Source of the DNA: Roseburia inulinivorans DSM 16841
GTDB taxonomy: Bacteria; Bacillota; Clostridia; Lachnospirales; Lachnospiraceae
DNA: 64,000 nucleotides
NCBI RefSeq assembly: GCF_000174195.1
Contig: NZ_ACFY01000040.1
Span: 27,884-91,883, forward strand
Direction: 5' to 3'
Shown: piece by piece, positions 56,875-64,000 of the stretch
Layout of the letters: every line of letters begins with the position of its first letter
Position numbering within the stretch: the stretch's first letter is position 1
The notes under the pieces: generated by a model
What the model was told of the DNA's origin: nothing
Seen by the model: the letters and a program-made list of their open reading frames with translations, nothing else
The model's database searches: none
Made by a program: the position numbers and the translations under genes

Positions 56875-58407
56875 GTGATCCATACATTCGCAGCAATTTA
56901 TATCGGTTCTTATGAAGTAAGTATTAAAATATTTGAGATTTCAGGAAAGAAGAAAATCCGTGACATTGATTATATCCGGAGCAGGATTGAGCTCGGAAGA
57001 GATGCATATTCCAAGGGAAGTATCGGATATGAACTTGTGGAGGCGCTGTGTGATACGCTTGCCGAGTACAAAAAGATCATGGACGGCTACCGGGTGGACA
57101 GTTACGAAGCGTATGCTGCCGCAGCCTTGAGAAACGCTGAAAATGAACTTTTTATCTTAGACCAGATCCGCATCCGGACAGGACTTCTCGTAAAAGTTTT
57201 AAGTAACTCTGAGCATCGCTTTATCAGTTATAAATCGGTTGCCATGCGGGAAGATTTTGAGCGTATGATCCAGAAAGGTGCAGCAGTTGTGGATGCCGGA
57301 GGCGGCGGTATGCAGATCACGGTATTCTCAAAGGGAAAAGTAGTCACAACACAGCATCTGGCACTCGGCACCATGCGTATGCGGGAGCAGCTTGCAAGAA
57401 AAAGTAACAATCTGGCACAGTATGAACTTCAGGTAGAAGAACTTGTTGACAAGGAACTTGAAGTTTTTAAAGCTATGTATCTTCAGGAGACGAAGATCAA
57501 ATACCTGATCATCATCGGTGATTATATATCAGAGATCAGCAGAAAAGTAGAAAAAAACAAGGAAGACAATACCATAGAGGCAGCAAAGTTCTTAAAGTAC
57601 ATCAGAAAGCTGGATGAGAAGACATTAGAGGAAATCTCAGAGGAATTGAACCTTTCGAATGAGAGTGATGCGCTTGTCATTCCATATATGATGATTTTTA
57701 AATGCATGGCAGAGAGCATCGGCGCAGAGAGTCTCTGGGCACCGGGAACGAATGTCAGCGATGGTATCGCATTCCACTATGCACAGAAGAATAATATGAT
57801 TCGGGTGGAACATGATTTTGAGGCGGATGTCTTATCTGCCGCAAGAAATCTTTCCGAGCGTTACATGAGTTACACCCCACATATTGATGCACTGACGCAG
57901 ATGGCAACCCTTATTTTTGATACGATGAAAAAAGTACATGGACTTGGCAGAAGAGAACGGCTGCTTTTGCAGGTGGCTGCCATTTTACATGACTGCGGAA
58001 AATATATCAGTTTTGCCAACGGTCCGTCCTGCTCCTATGACATTATTATGGCTTCCGAGATTATCGGACTGACACACAAAGAGCGTGAGATCATTGCAAA
58101 CACAGTATTATATAATACATGGCCGCTTCCTGCCTATGAAGATCTCGCAGATAAATTGGATCATGACAGTTATCTGACTGTTGCAAAACTTTCTGCAATC
58201 CTTCGTGTATCCAATGCAATGGACCGAAGCCATAAGCAGAAGTTTAAGAATGTAAAGGCGGCAGTCAAGGGAAGAGAACTTGTGATCACAATTGAGACAA
58301 TGGATGATATTGCTTTGGAAAAAGCACTGTTTGATGCCAAAACGTCATATTTTGAAAATGTATTCAGTATAAAGCCGGTGATCAAAGAGAAGAGAGTCTA
58401 CGGCTGA
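56875..58407 (+). CDS. ppx: Exopolyphosphatase (Ppx/GppA family) with C-terminal HD domain
   Basis: 510 residues, GTG start behind GAGGAGG. The N-terminal half is the Ppx/GppA actin-like fold: phosphate loop YIGSYEVSIKIFEI, AAAALRNAEN and the VVDAGGGGMQITVF loop. The C-terminal half has an HD-type hydrolase motif (AILHDCGKYI). It is paired with ppk just downstream, so synthesis and breakdown of polyphosphate are encoded together. Confidence 0.9.
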   Translation: MIHTFAAIYIGSYEVSIKIFEISGKKKIRDIDYIRSRIELGRDAYSKGSIGYELVEALCDTLAEYKKIMDGYRVDSYEAYAAAALRNAENELFILDQIRIRTGLLVKVLSNSEHRFISYKSVAMREDFERMIQKGAAVVDAGGGGMQITVFSKGKVVTTQHLALGTMRMREQLARKSNNLAQYELQVEELVDKELEVFKAMYLQETKIKYLIIIGDYISEISRKVEKNKEDNTIEAAKFLKYIRKLDEKTLEEISEELNLSNESDALVIPYMMIFKCMAESIGAESLWAPGTNVSDGIAFHYAQKNNMIRVEHDFEADVLSAARNLSERYMSYTPHIDALTQMATLIFDTMKKVHGLGRRERLLLQVAAILHDCGKYISFANGPSCSYDIIMASEIIGLTHKEREIIANTVLYNTWPLPAYEDLADKLDHDSYLTVAKLSAILRVSNAMDRSHKQKFKNVKAAVKGRELVITIETMDDIALEKALFDAKTSYFENVFSIKPVIKEKRVYG

Positions 58408-58439
58408 CAGTCAACCAATGGAAAGGCTAGGTTTATCTT

Positions 58440-60575
58440 ATGGAGAAAGAACAGGATTTTAAAAAACCGGAATATTACGAAAACAGGGAGTTAAGCTGGC
58501 TGAAATTTAATCACCGTGTATTAAACGAGGCGAGAGATAAATCCATTCCGCTTCTGGAACGATTAAAGTTTGTCAGTATCACTTCGTCAAATCTGGACGA
58601 ATTTTTCATGGTGCGTGTCGCATCCCTGAAGGATATGGTACACGCCAATTATAAGAAAAAGACATTGCCGGAATGACGGCATCGGAACAGTTAGAGAAGA
58701 TCAATGAGCGCACGAGAGAGCTTGTCACGCTTCAGTACAATACCTATAACCGTTCTCTTGTGCCGCTTATGCACCAGCATGGGATCGTTGTGATGGATGC
58801 ATTCGAAGATCTGAGTGAGGCGCAGGCTGCATTTGTGGACCGCTATTTTGAAGACAATGTATATCCGGTACTCACCCCGATGGCGGTGGATGCCTCAAGA
58901 CCATTTCCACTGATTCGGAACAAGACATTGAACATTGCAGCACTTCTTTCCAAGAAAAAAGGAAAGGCAGAAAAAGAGGAAATTGAATTTGCAACCGTTC
59001 AGGTTCCAAGCGTGTTGCCACGCCTGGTACATATCCCTTCGGAAGATGGAAATGAAAAGACCTTCATTTTATTGGAGCAGGTCATTGAGCGGAATATTGA
59101 TAAATTGTTTTTAAACTATGATGTACTCTGTGCATATCCTTACCGTGTCATGCGGAATGCCGACCTGTCGATCGATGAAGATGAGGCGGCTGACCTGTTA
59201 AAAGAGATTCAGAAACAGTTAAAAATGCGTCAGTGGGGAGAGGTGATCCGTCTGGAAGTGGAGGACGGTATTGACAAAAAGCTGTTAAACTTCTTAAAAG
59301 ATGAATTAAAAGTGGCAGAACAGGATATTTTCCAGATCAACGGACCAATTGATTTCACATTCCTGATGAAAATGTATGGATTAGAAGGCTGTGACGATCT
59401 GCGGAATGAGCCTTACACGCCACAGCGCGTGCCGGAGATCGTACCGGGGGAAAATATTTTTGATGAGATCCGAAAAGGAGATATCCTTTTGCATCATCCA
59501 TACCAGACGTTTGATCCGGTGGTTGATTTTATACGTCAGGCATCTGTGGATCCGGATGTACTTGCCATCAAACAGACGCTTTACCGTGTCAGCGGCAATT
59601 CACCAATTATTGCTTCATTGGCACAGGCGGCTGAAAACGGCAAGCAGGTTTCTGTTTTAGTGGAGTTAAAGGCCGGTTTGATGAGGAAAATAACATTGTC
59701 TGGGCAAAAAATTAGAGCAGGCTGGCTGCCATGTTATCTATGGCCTGGTTGGACTGAAAACCCACAGCAAAATAGCGCTGGTTGTCCGGAGGGAGGAAGA
59801 TGGTATCCGTCGTTATGTGCATCTTGGAACCGGTAACTACAACGACTCCACAGCAAAGTTATATACAGACTGTGGTATTTTTACCTGTGACGGTGCGATC
59901 GGAGAGGATGCAACTGCCGTATTCAATATGTTGTCCGGCTACTCCGAACCATTGTCATGGAATGAACTTGCGGTTGCACCGATCTGGCTTCGCACGAAGT
60001 TCACAAAGCTGATCCGCCGTGAGACGAAGCATGCAAAAGAGGGAAAACCTGCAAAGATCATTGCAAAAATGAATTCGCTCTGTGATCCGGGAATCATTGA
60101 ATCCCTTTATGAAGCGTCTGCAGCAGGCGTTAAGATCCAGCTGATCGTCCGTGGAATCTGCTGCTTAAAAGTCGGGATCCAAGGGGTGAGCGAGAATATT
60201 GAAGTCCGTTCGATCGTTGGAAATTTCTTAGAGCACAGCCGGATCTTCTATTTCTTCAATGATGGAGAAGAAGAAATTTACATGGGAAGTGCCGACTGGA
60301 TGCCGCGTAACTTAGACAGACGAGTGGAGATTTTATTCCCGGTATTAGATGATGAACTGAAAAAACGTGTCAGACATATTCTGGATGTGGAACTGGCAGA
60401 CACTTTAAAGGCACATGTGCTGCATGCTGACGGCAATTACGAGAAGGTAGACAGACGCGGAAAGATTGCGTTGTCATCTCAGGATGTTTTCTGCAGGGAG
60501 GCAATGGAAAATGTTTCAAAACCATCTCATGGATATCAGGGAAGAGTGTTTATCCCGGCAGAACCTGTAGAATAA
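58440..60575 (+). CDS. ppk1: Polyphosphate kinase 1 (frameshifted)
   Basis: Makes polyphosphate from ATP. Three single-base losses break the frame: a G at 58670-58671, a C at 59673-59674 and an A in the run at 59706-59711. Corrected, it is 712 residues with the N domain ([17 protein letters not shown]), [34 protein letters not shown] and [13 protein letters not shown], the last two carrying the phospho-histidine region and its partner. All three breaks lie in conserved sequence, which argues for base-calling errors. Confidence 0.87.
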
Positions 60576-60619
60576 ATAGCAGTACGGAAAGAGCAGTTAT
60601 TGTGTGAGGGAGGATGGCT

Positions 60620-61432
60620 ATGAATAATAAAATTTTATTTGCAGATCTGGATCATACATTATTGTGTGATGATAAGTCGATTTCTGAAAAGAACCGGGCT
60701 GCAATACAGAAAATGTTAGAGCGTGGACACTATTTTGTTCTTGCAACCGGAAGACCGGTAGAGTCGGGCAGGATTGTTGCAAAGAATCTTGGACTGACCA
60801 GTCCGGGATGCTATATGATCGCCTTTAACGGGGCAGTGGTCTATGACTGCGCAGCGGACAGGGTGCTTCATAAAAGTTCACTTCCGATCGAGGTCACGCA
60901 GGAGATTTTTGACCGGGCGCATAAAGCCGGCATCTATGTACAGACATACAATACCGTGGACATAGTGACAAAACGGCACACAAAGGAACTGGATTACTAT
61001 GTGGAGCGCTCCCATATGACCTACAAACTCACAAGAAGAATTTCGGATTGTCTGGATTCGGAACCGCAGAAGGTTATTCTGATCCATCTGGAGGATGATG
61101 GAAAATTAAAACGTTTCCAGAAAGCCAATGCCGCCTGGGCAAAAGGAAAATGCAACTCCTTTTTCTCCTGTAAAGAGTATCTGGAGTATTGTCCGGTCGA
61201 CACGGACAAAGGAACCGGCGCACAGTATCTGGTGAAATTGTTAAATATTCCACATACCAGCACGGTTGCGATTGGAGATGAGCAGAACGACATTCCGATG
61301 ATCCAATCCGCACATATTGGCATTGCTATGAAGAACGGGATCGATGATATCAAGAAAGCCGCTGATTATGTTACGGAAAATGATAATAATCATGATGCAA
61401 TCGCGGAAGTGATCGAGAAGTTTATTTTATAA
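60620..61432 (+). CDS. HAD-superfamily Cof-type phosphatase
   Basis: 270 residues. HAD motif I is FADLDHTLL (DxDxT), motif II in LATGRP, a lysine-bearing segment KGTGAQYLVK and motif IV GDEQNDIPMI. Cof-type cap domain (class IIB). The substrate is probably a sugar phosphate or similar, not known. ATG 60620 is preferred because GGGAGG is 6 bases before it; ATG 60614 abuts that site. Confidence 0.88.
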   Translation: MNNKILFADLDHTLLCDDKSISEKNRAAIQKMLERGHYFVLATGRPVESGRIVAKNLGLTSPGCYMIAFNGAVVYDCAADRVLHKSSLPIEVTQEIFDRAHKAGIYVQTYNTVDIVTKRHTKELDYYVERSHMTYKLTRRISDCLDSEPQKVILIHLEDDGKLKRFQKANAAWAKGKCNSFFSCKEYLEYCPVDTDKGTGAQYLVKLLNIPHTSTVAIGDEQNDIPMIQSAHIGIAMKNGIDDIKKAADYVTENDNNHDAIAEVIEKFIL

Positions 61433-61439
61433 AAAAAGA

Positions 61440-61474
61440 GAAGCTTACCGTTGATATGTAAGCTTCCTTTTTTT
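61440..61474. terminator. Bidirectional terminator between HAD and PHP genes
   Basis: GAAGCTTAC (61440-61448) pairs perfectly with GTAAGCTTC (61458-61466), flanked by A7 on the left and T7 on the right. It serves both convergent genes. Confidence 0.88.
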
Positions 61475-62318
61475 ATCTGCCGGCTTTTATCGTTTCTAAA
61501 ACAGAGTAAGGAATATACAGATGTCCCCGTCCTCTGCCAAGAGCGATATCCGGTTTGTTTGAGCCGTGGAAATCAGAGCCGCCGCTGATAAGCAGTCCGT
61601 TTTCCCTTGCAAGACGTTTCATCTGCTGTTCTTCTCCGGTGGTGTAGGTGGAGTAGATTGCTTCTAACCCGTCAAGTCCCGCCGGTTTCAGCTCGTCGAT
61701 CATTTTCTGGAGATTGGTGTTACTCAGACCGTAGAGCAGAGGGTGAGCTAAAATGGCCGTTCCTCCGGCTTCTTTGATGAGACGCACGGCATCGGTGGAA
61801 GCGACTTTCAATCTGCCGACATAGCATTTGCAGTGGTCGCCGATATAGCGGTCAAAGGCTTCGCGGACACTCTTGATCTGGCCATGTTCATACAGAAAAC
61901 GTGCAATGTTGGCGCGTGTAATAACGCAGTCCGGATTTTCAGCCACCAGTTCTTCCATCGTAATGGAAAGCCCTTCCTTCTGAAGTGCCTCCACCATAAG
62001 TGCATTGCGTTCACTGCGGCATTTCCGGTATTCGGCTGTCTTTTTCAGAAGCTGCTCATTTTCGATATCAATATATAACCCCACGATATGGACTTCTTTT
62101 CCGTGATAATCTGTGGAGAGTTCGATGCCCGGTATCAGTTCAATCCCGGCAGAAGCTGCGCAGGGCATTGCTTTGCCCACACCCTGGCAGGTGTCATGGT
62201 CTGTCAGTGCAAATGCCGCCAGCCCGACTTTCTTTGCCTCAGCCACCAGATCTTCGGGTGTGAGAGTTCCGTCTGATTCGGTGGAATGTACGTGTAAATC
62301 GATAATTCTGTGATCCAT
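61473..62318 (-). CDS. PHP-domain phosphoesterase (RNase AM / nucleoside bisphosphate phosphatase type)
   Basis: 281 residues. Metal motifs of the PHP fold: DLHVHSTESDG, LTDHDT, IPGIELSTD and, near the C terminus, GGSDFHG. The arrangement is that of YciV-like enzymes, which remove phosphate from 3',5'-nucleoside bisphosphates or trim rRNA ends. No good ribosome site is visible before the ATG (nearest AAGG is about 17 bases away). Confidence 0.88.
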   Translation of the reverse strand: MDHRIIDLHVHSTESDGTLTPEDLVAEAKKVGLAAFALTDHDTCQGVGKAMPCAASAGIELIPGIELSTDYHGKEVHIVGLYIDIENEQLLKKTAEYRKCRSERNALMVEALQKEGLSITMEELVAENPDCVITRANIARFLYEHGQIKSVREAFDRYIGDHCKCYVGRLKVASTDAVRLIKEAGGTAILAHPLLYGLSNTNLQKMIDELKPAGLDGLEAIYSTYTTGEEQQMKRLARENGLLISGGSDFHGSNKPDIALGRGRGHLYIPYSVLETIKAGR

Positions 62319-62370
62319 AGTTTATTTGTCAATACCTTTCATGGTTCTTGTATTTTAAAAAAAATTTTAT

Positions 62371-62398
62371 AATATAAGAAGAGTGTACTAAATGGCAA
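62371..62398 (-). promoter_or_regulatory. Possible promoter of the PHP gene
   Basis: Minus strand: -35 TTGCCA (62398-62393), 16-base spacer, -10 TATATT (62376-62371). Weak by spacing. Confidence 0.35.
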
Positions 62399-62471
62399 CG
62401 CAAAATGCAAATACTGATGCTAAATTTATAAAATTTCATTCAAGAAAATTTATGAAATGCCAAAAATATAC

Positions 62472-62501
62472 TTGACGAAATGAGTGTGTGTATGTTATAG
62501 T
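62472..62501 (+). promoter_or_regulatory. infC-rpmI-rplT promoter
   Basis: -35 TTGACG (62472-62477), 18-base spacer, -10 TATAGT (62496-62501). A/T-rich tracts upstream (62420-62470) look like an UP element. The gene-free stretch 62319-62676 holds this promoter, the PHP promoter and the leader described next. Confidence 0.7.
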
Positions 62502-62507
62502 ATCAGA

Positions 62508-62637
62508 GTTGTTGAAAACAAAGTAGAGTATCCACTCTCACCGGAGCACAAATTTACAGTGTCTCATGGTTTAATACCTCAAACGTCGCATATGCGTATT
62601 TGATTGATTGTGGATAGTCTGCCTATCCACTTTTTTT
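62508..62637 (+). promoter_or_regulatory. infC operon leader (L20-leader position) with terminator and possible antiterminator
   Basis: About 130 bases of leader ending in a clean terminator: GTGGATAG (62610-62617), loop TCTGC, CTATCCAC (62623-62630), T7 (62631-62637). A copy of the 3' arm, TATCCAC, sits upstream at 62529-62535 and could pair with the 5' arm (62610-62616) and block the terminator. In Firmicutes this operon is controlled by L20 binding a leader of this kind. That this leader binds L20 is an inference from position. Confidence 0.75.
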
Positions 62638-62676
62638 ATGTGGAAGCATGAAAAATTATTTTGGAGGTGCAATACC

Positions 62677-63183
62677 ATTAGCGAGTTAATGATTAATGAA
62701 CAGATCAGAGACAAAGAAATTCGTCTGATCGGAGAAAACGGAGAACAGCTTGGCATTATGTCAGCGAGAGAAGCTATGAAGCTTGCTGAGGAAGCAGAAC
62801 TTGACTTAGTTAAAATCGCTCCAACTGCAAAACCACCTGTCTGCAAGATTATCGATTACGGTAAGTATCGTTATGAACTGGCAAGAAAAGAAAAAGAAGC
62901 CAAAAAGAAACAGAAAGTGGTTGAGCTGAAAGAGATTCGCTTGTCACCGAATATTGATTTAAATGATCTGAATACCAAAATGAACGCTGCAAAGAAGTTT
63001 TTATCCAAGGGAGATAAAGTGAAGATCACTTTGAGATTCCGCGGACGTGAAATGGCTCATATGAATGCAAGCAAACACATTCTCGATGATTTCGCAGAAA
63101 GCTTATCTGACACAGCAGTAGTGGAAAAAGCACCAAAGGTTGAAGGAAGAAGTATCAGCATGGTGTTGGCAGAAAAGAAATAA
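62677..63183 (+). CDS. infC: Translation initiation factor IF-3, ATT start codon
   Basis: 168 residues. The protein begins at ATT 62677-62679 (then [17 protein letters not shown]), 7 bases after a consensus GGAGGTG at 62663-62669. ATG 62689 lacks a placed ribosome site. AUU starts are a hallmark of infC and allow IF-3 to limit its own synthesis. Core motifs include [29 protein letters not shown] and [12 protein letters not shown]. Confidence 0.93.
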   Translation: MSELMINEQIRDKEIRLIGENGEQLGIMSAREAMKLAEEAELDLVKIAPTAKPPVCKIIDYGKYRYELARKEKEAKKKQKVVELKEIRLSPNIDLNDLNTKMNAAKKFLSKGDKVKITLRFRGREMAHMNASKHILDDFAESLSDTAVVEKAPKVEGRSISMVLAEKK

Positions 63184-63205
63184 TTATTTTAAGGAGGAAT
63201 CTATC

Positions 63206-63403
63206 ATGCCAAAAATGAAAACAAGCAGAGCAGCTGCAAAACGTTTCAAAGTTACAGGAACAGGAAAATTAAAAAGAAGTAAAGCTTATAAGAGACATAT
63301 CTTAACAAAGAAAACAACAAAAAATAAGAGAAATCTTAGAAAACCAGCAATGGTTGATGCAACAAACGTTAAGAATATGAAGAAGATTTTACCATACGCA
63401 TAG
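63206..63403 (+). CDS. rpmI: 50S ribosomal protein L35
   Basis: 65 residues, very basic: [20 protein letters not shown], then [18 protein letters not shown] precedes ATG 63206. Standard infC-rpmI-rplT order. Confidence 0.97.
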   Translation: MPKMKTSRAAAKRFKVTGTGKLKRSKAYKRHILTKKTTKNKRNLRKPAMVDATNVKNMKKILPYA

Positions 63404-63427
63404 GAATCAGGTAAGGAGGAATAAAAA

Positions 63428-63784
63428 ATGGCAAGAGTAAAAGGCGGTTTAGGCGCTAAAAAAAGACATAATAGAACTTTAAAATTAGCAAAAGGTTACA
63501 GAGGCGCTAGATCTAAACAGTATAGAGTAGCAAAACAGTCAGTTATGAGAGCCTTAACAAGTTCTTATGCTGGTAGAAAAGAAAGAAAGAGACAGTTCCG
63601 TCAGTTATGGATCGCTCGTATCAATGCAGCAGCAAGAATGAACGGAATCTCTTACAGCCAGATGATGCACGGATTAAAAGTATCCGGTATCGATATCAAC
63701 CGTAAAATGTTAGCAGAGATGGCAGTTAATGATGCAGCCGGATTTGCAGCACTTGCAGAAGTAGCTAAGAAAGCAGTAGCTTAA
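63428..63784 (+). CDS. rplT: 50S ribosomal protein L20
   Basis: 118 residues: [20 protein letters not shown], then [11 protein letters not shown] and [20 protein letters not shown]. It builds the large subunit and in Firmicutes represses its own operon through the leader upstream of infC. Confidence 0.97.
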   Translation: MARVKGGLGAKKRHNRTLKLAKGYRGARSKQYRVAKQSVMRALTSSYAGRKERKRQFRQLWIARINAAARMNGISYSQMMHGLKVSGIDINRKMLAEMAVNDAAGFAALAEVAKKAVA

Positions 63785-63796
63785 TAGAAATTTAAA

Positions 63797-63829
63797 AACC
63801 TCGGAAACATTATGTTTTCGAGGTTTTTC
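63797..63829 (+). terminator. Terminator after rplT
   Basis: A 12-base-pair stem (63797-63808 with 63814-63825, one G-U pair), an ATTAT loop and a T tract. Confidence 0.88.
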
Positions 63830-63837
63830 TTTATAAA

Positions 63838-63954
63838 AATCAAATAAAAGATTCTGAATTACTCAGTCCTGCCACTACGCAGATCTTAAACGAGATTCAA
63901 AATCTTTCTAATAGAAATATAACATCAACAGTACAGAATATCAATAAAAAATGA
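63838..63954 (+). pseudogene. Possible 3' remnant of an unknown gene
   Basis: A short open stretch ending at TGA 63952-63954 encodes ordinary-looking helical sequence (SELLSPATTQILNEIQNLSN, then RNITSTVQNINKK) but has no start codon or ribosome site after the rplT terminator. It may be the tail of a deleted gene. Weak case. Confidence 0.25.
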
Positions 63955-63977
63955 AGATACTGGCAGTGTATTCAAAA

Positions 63978-63983
63978 TTGACA
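63978..63983 (+). promoter_or_regulatory. Consensus -35 at the window edge
   Basis: TTGACA. A -10 at 17-base spacing would begin at 64001, just outside the window, so this is only half a promoter. Confidence 0.3.
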
Positions 63984-64000
63984 AATTTATAAATATAGCA

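Noticed and set aside
62392..62475. 27-codon open frame beginning at ATG 62393
   Set aside because: No ribosome site, overlaps promoter elements of both flanking genes and has A/T-rich, non-coding-like content.
1..64000. Mobile elements, tRNA or rRNA genes
   Set aside because: No transposase, integrase, inverted terminal repeats or cloverleaf/rRNA sequence recognised anywhere in the window.

Overview
The window reads as chromosomal core DNA of a motile, low-GC, Gram-positive member of the Clostridia, most likely a Lachnospiraceae gut bacterium of the Roseburia / Agathobacter (Eubacterium rectale) type. This rests on the Firmicutes-type CodY, PolC, FliY, CheC/CheD and SigD proteins, on the gene order and on the codon use. 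The genus is an inference from style, not from a database search. I see no rRNA, tRNA, CRISPR array, insertion sequence or prophage.

Layout. (1) 57-3005: topA and codY, joined in one open frame in this sequence. (2) 3248-36378: one long, almost gap-free fla/che locus on the + strand. It covers rod and basal body (flgB, flgC, fliE, fliF), switch and export (fliG-fliJ, an MgtE_N/YlxF-like protein, fliK, flgD, a TIGR02530-type protein, flgE), stator (flbD, motA, motB), fliL, fliM, fliY, cheY, the export gate (fliO, P, Q, R, flhB, flhA), flhF, flhG, a PilZ c-di-GMP brake, cheB, cheA, cheW, cheC, cheD, sigD and small membrane proteins. Flagellin, cheR and flgM are not here. (3) 36389-38359: rpsB and tsf. 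(4) 38394-42220: an insert holding a chemoreceptor, a NodB-like deacetylase with altered motifs and a bactofilin. (5) 42245-53134: pyrH, frr, uppS, cdsA, dxr, rseP, ispG, polC (ribosome recycling, isoprenoid and phospholipid synthesis, replication). (6) 53228-61432: a DUF5050 surface protein (minus), pheA, a DUF815 ATPase, ppx, ppk and a HAD phosphatase. (7) 61473-62318: a PHP phosphoesterase on the minus strand. (8) 62472-63825: infC-rpmI-rplT behind a promoter and a leader with a terminator.

The order topA ... codY-fla/che-sigD-rpsB-tsf-pyrH-frr-uppS-cdsA-dxr-rseP-polC is the same backbone known from Bacillus subtilis. It ties nutrient sensing (CodY) and motility to the translation and envelope genes. 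Genes 33631-33900, 34703-35020 and 35032-35788 sit where B. subtilis keeps the end of its fla/che operon, including swrB.

Sequence quality matters here. fliJ, the YlxF-like gene, flgD, the TIGR02530-type gene, cheW, the SwrB-position gene and ppk are all broken by single-base indels, nearly all in homopolymers. One added A also separates topA from codY at a normal TopA length. These look like sequencing or assembly errors, not real decay, so I give the corrected gene spans.
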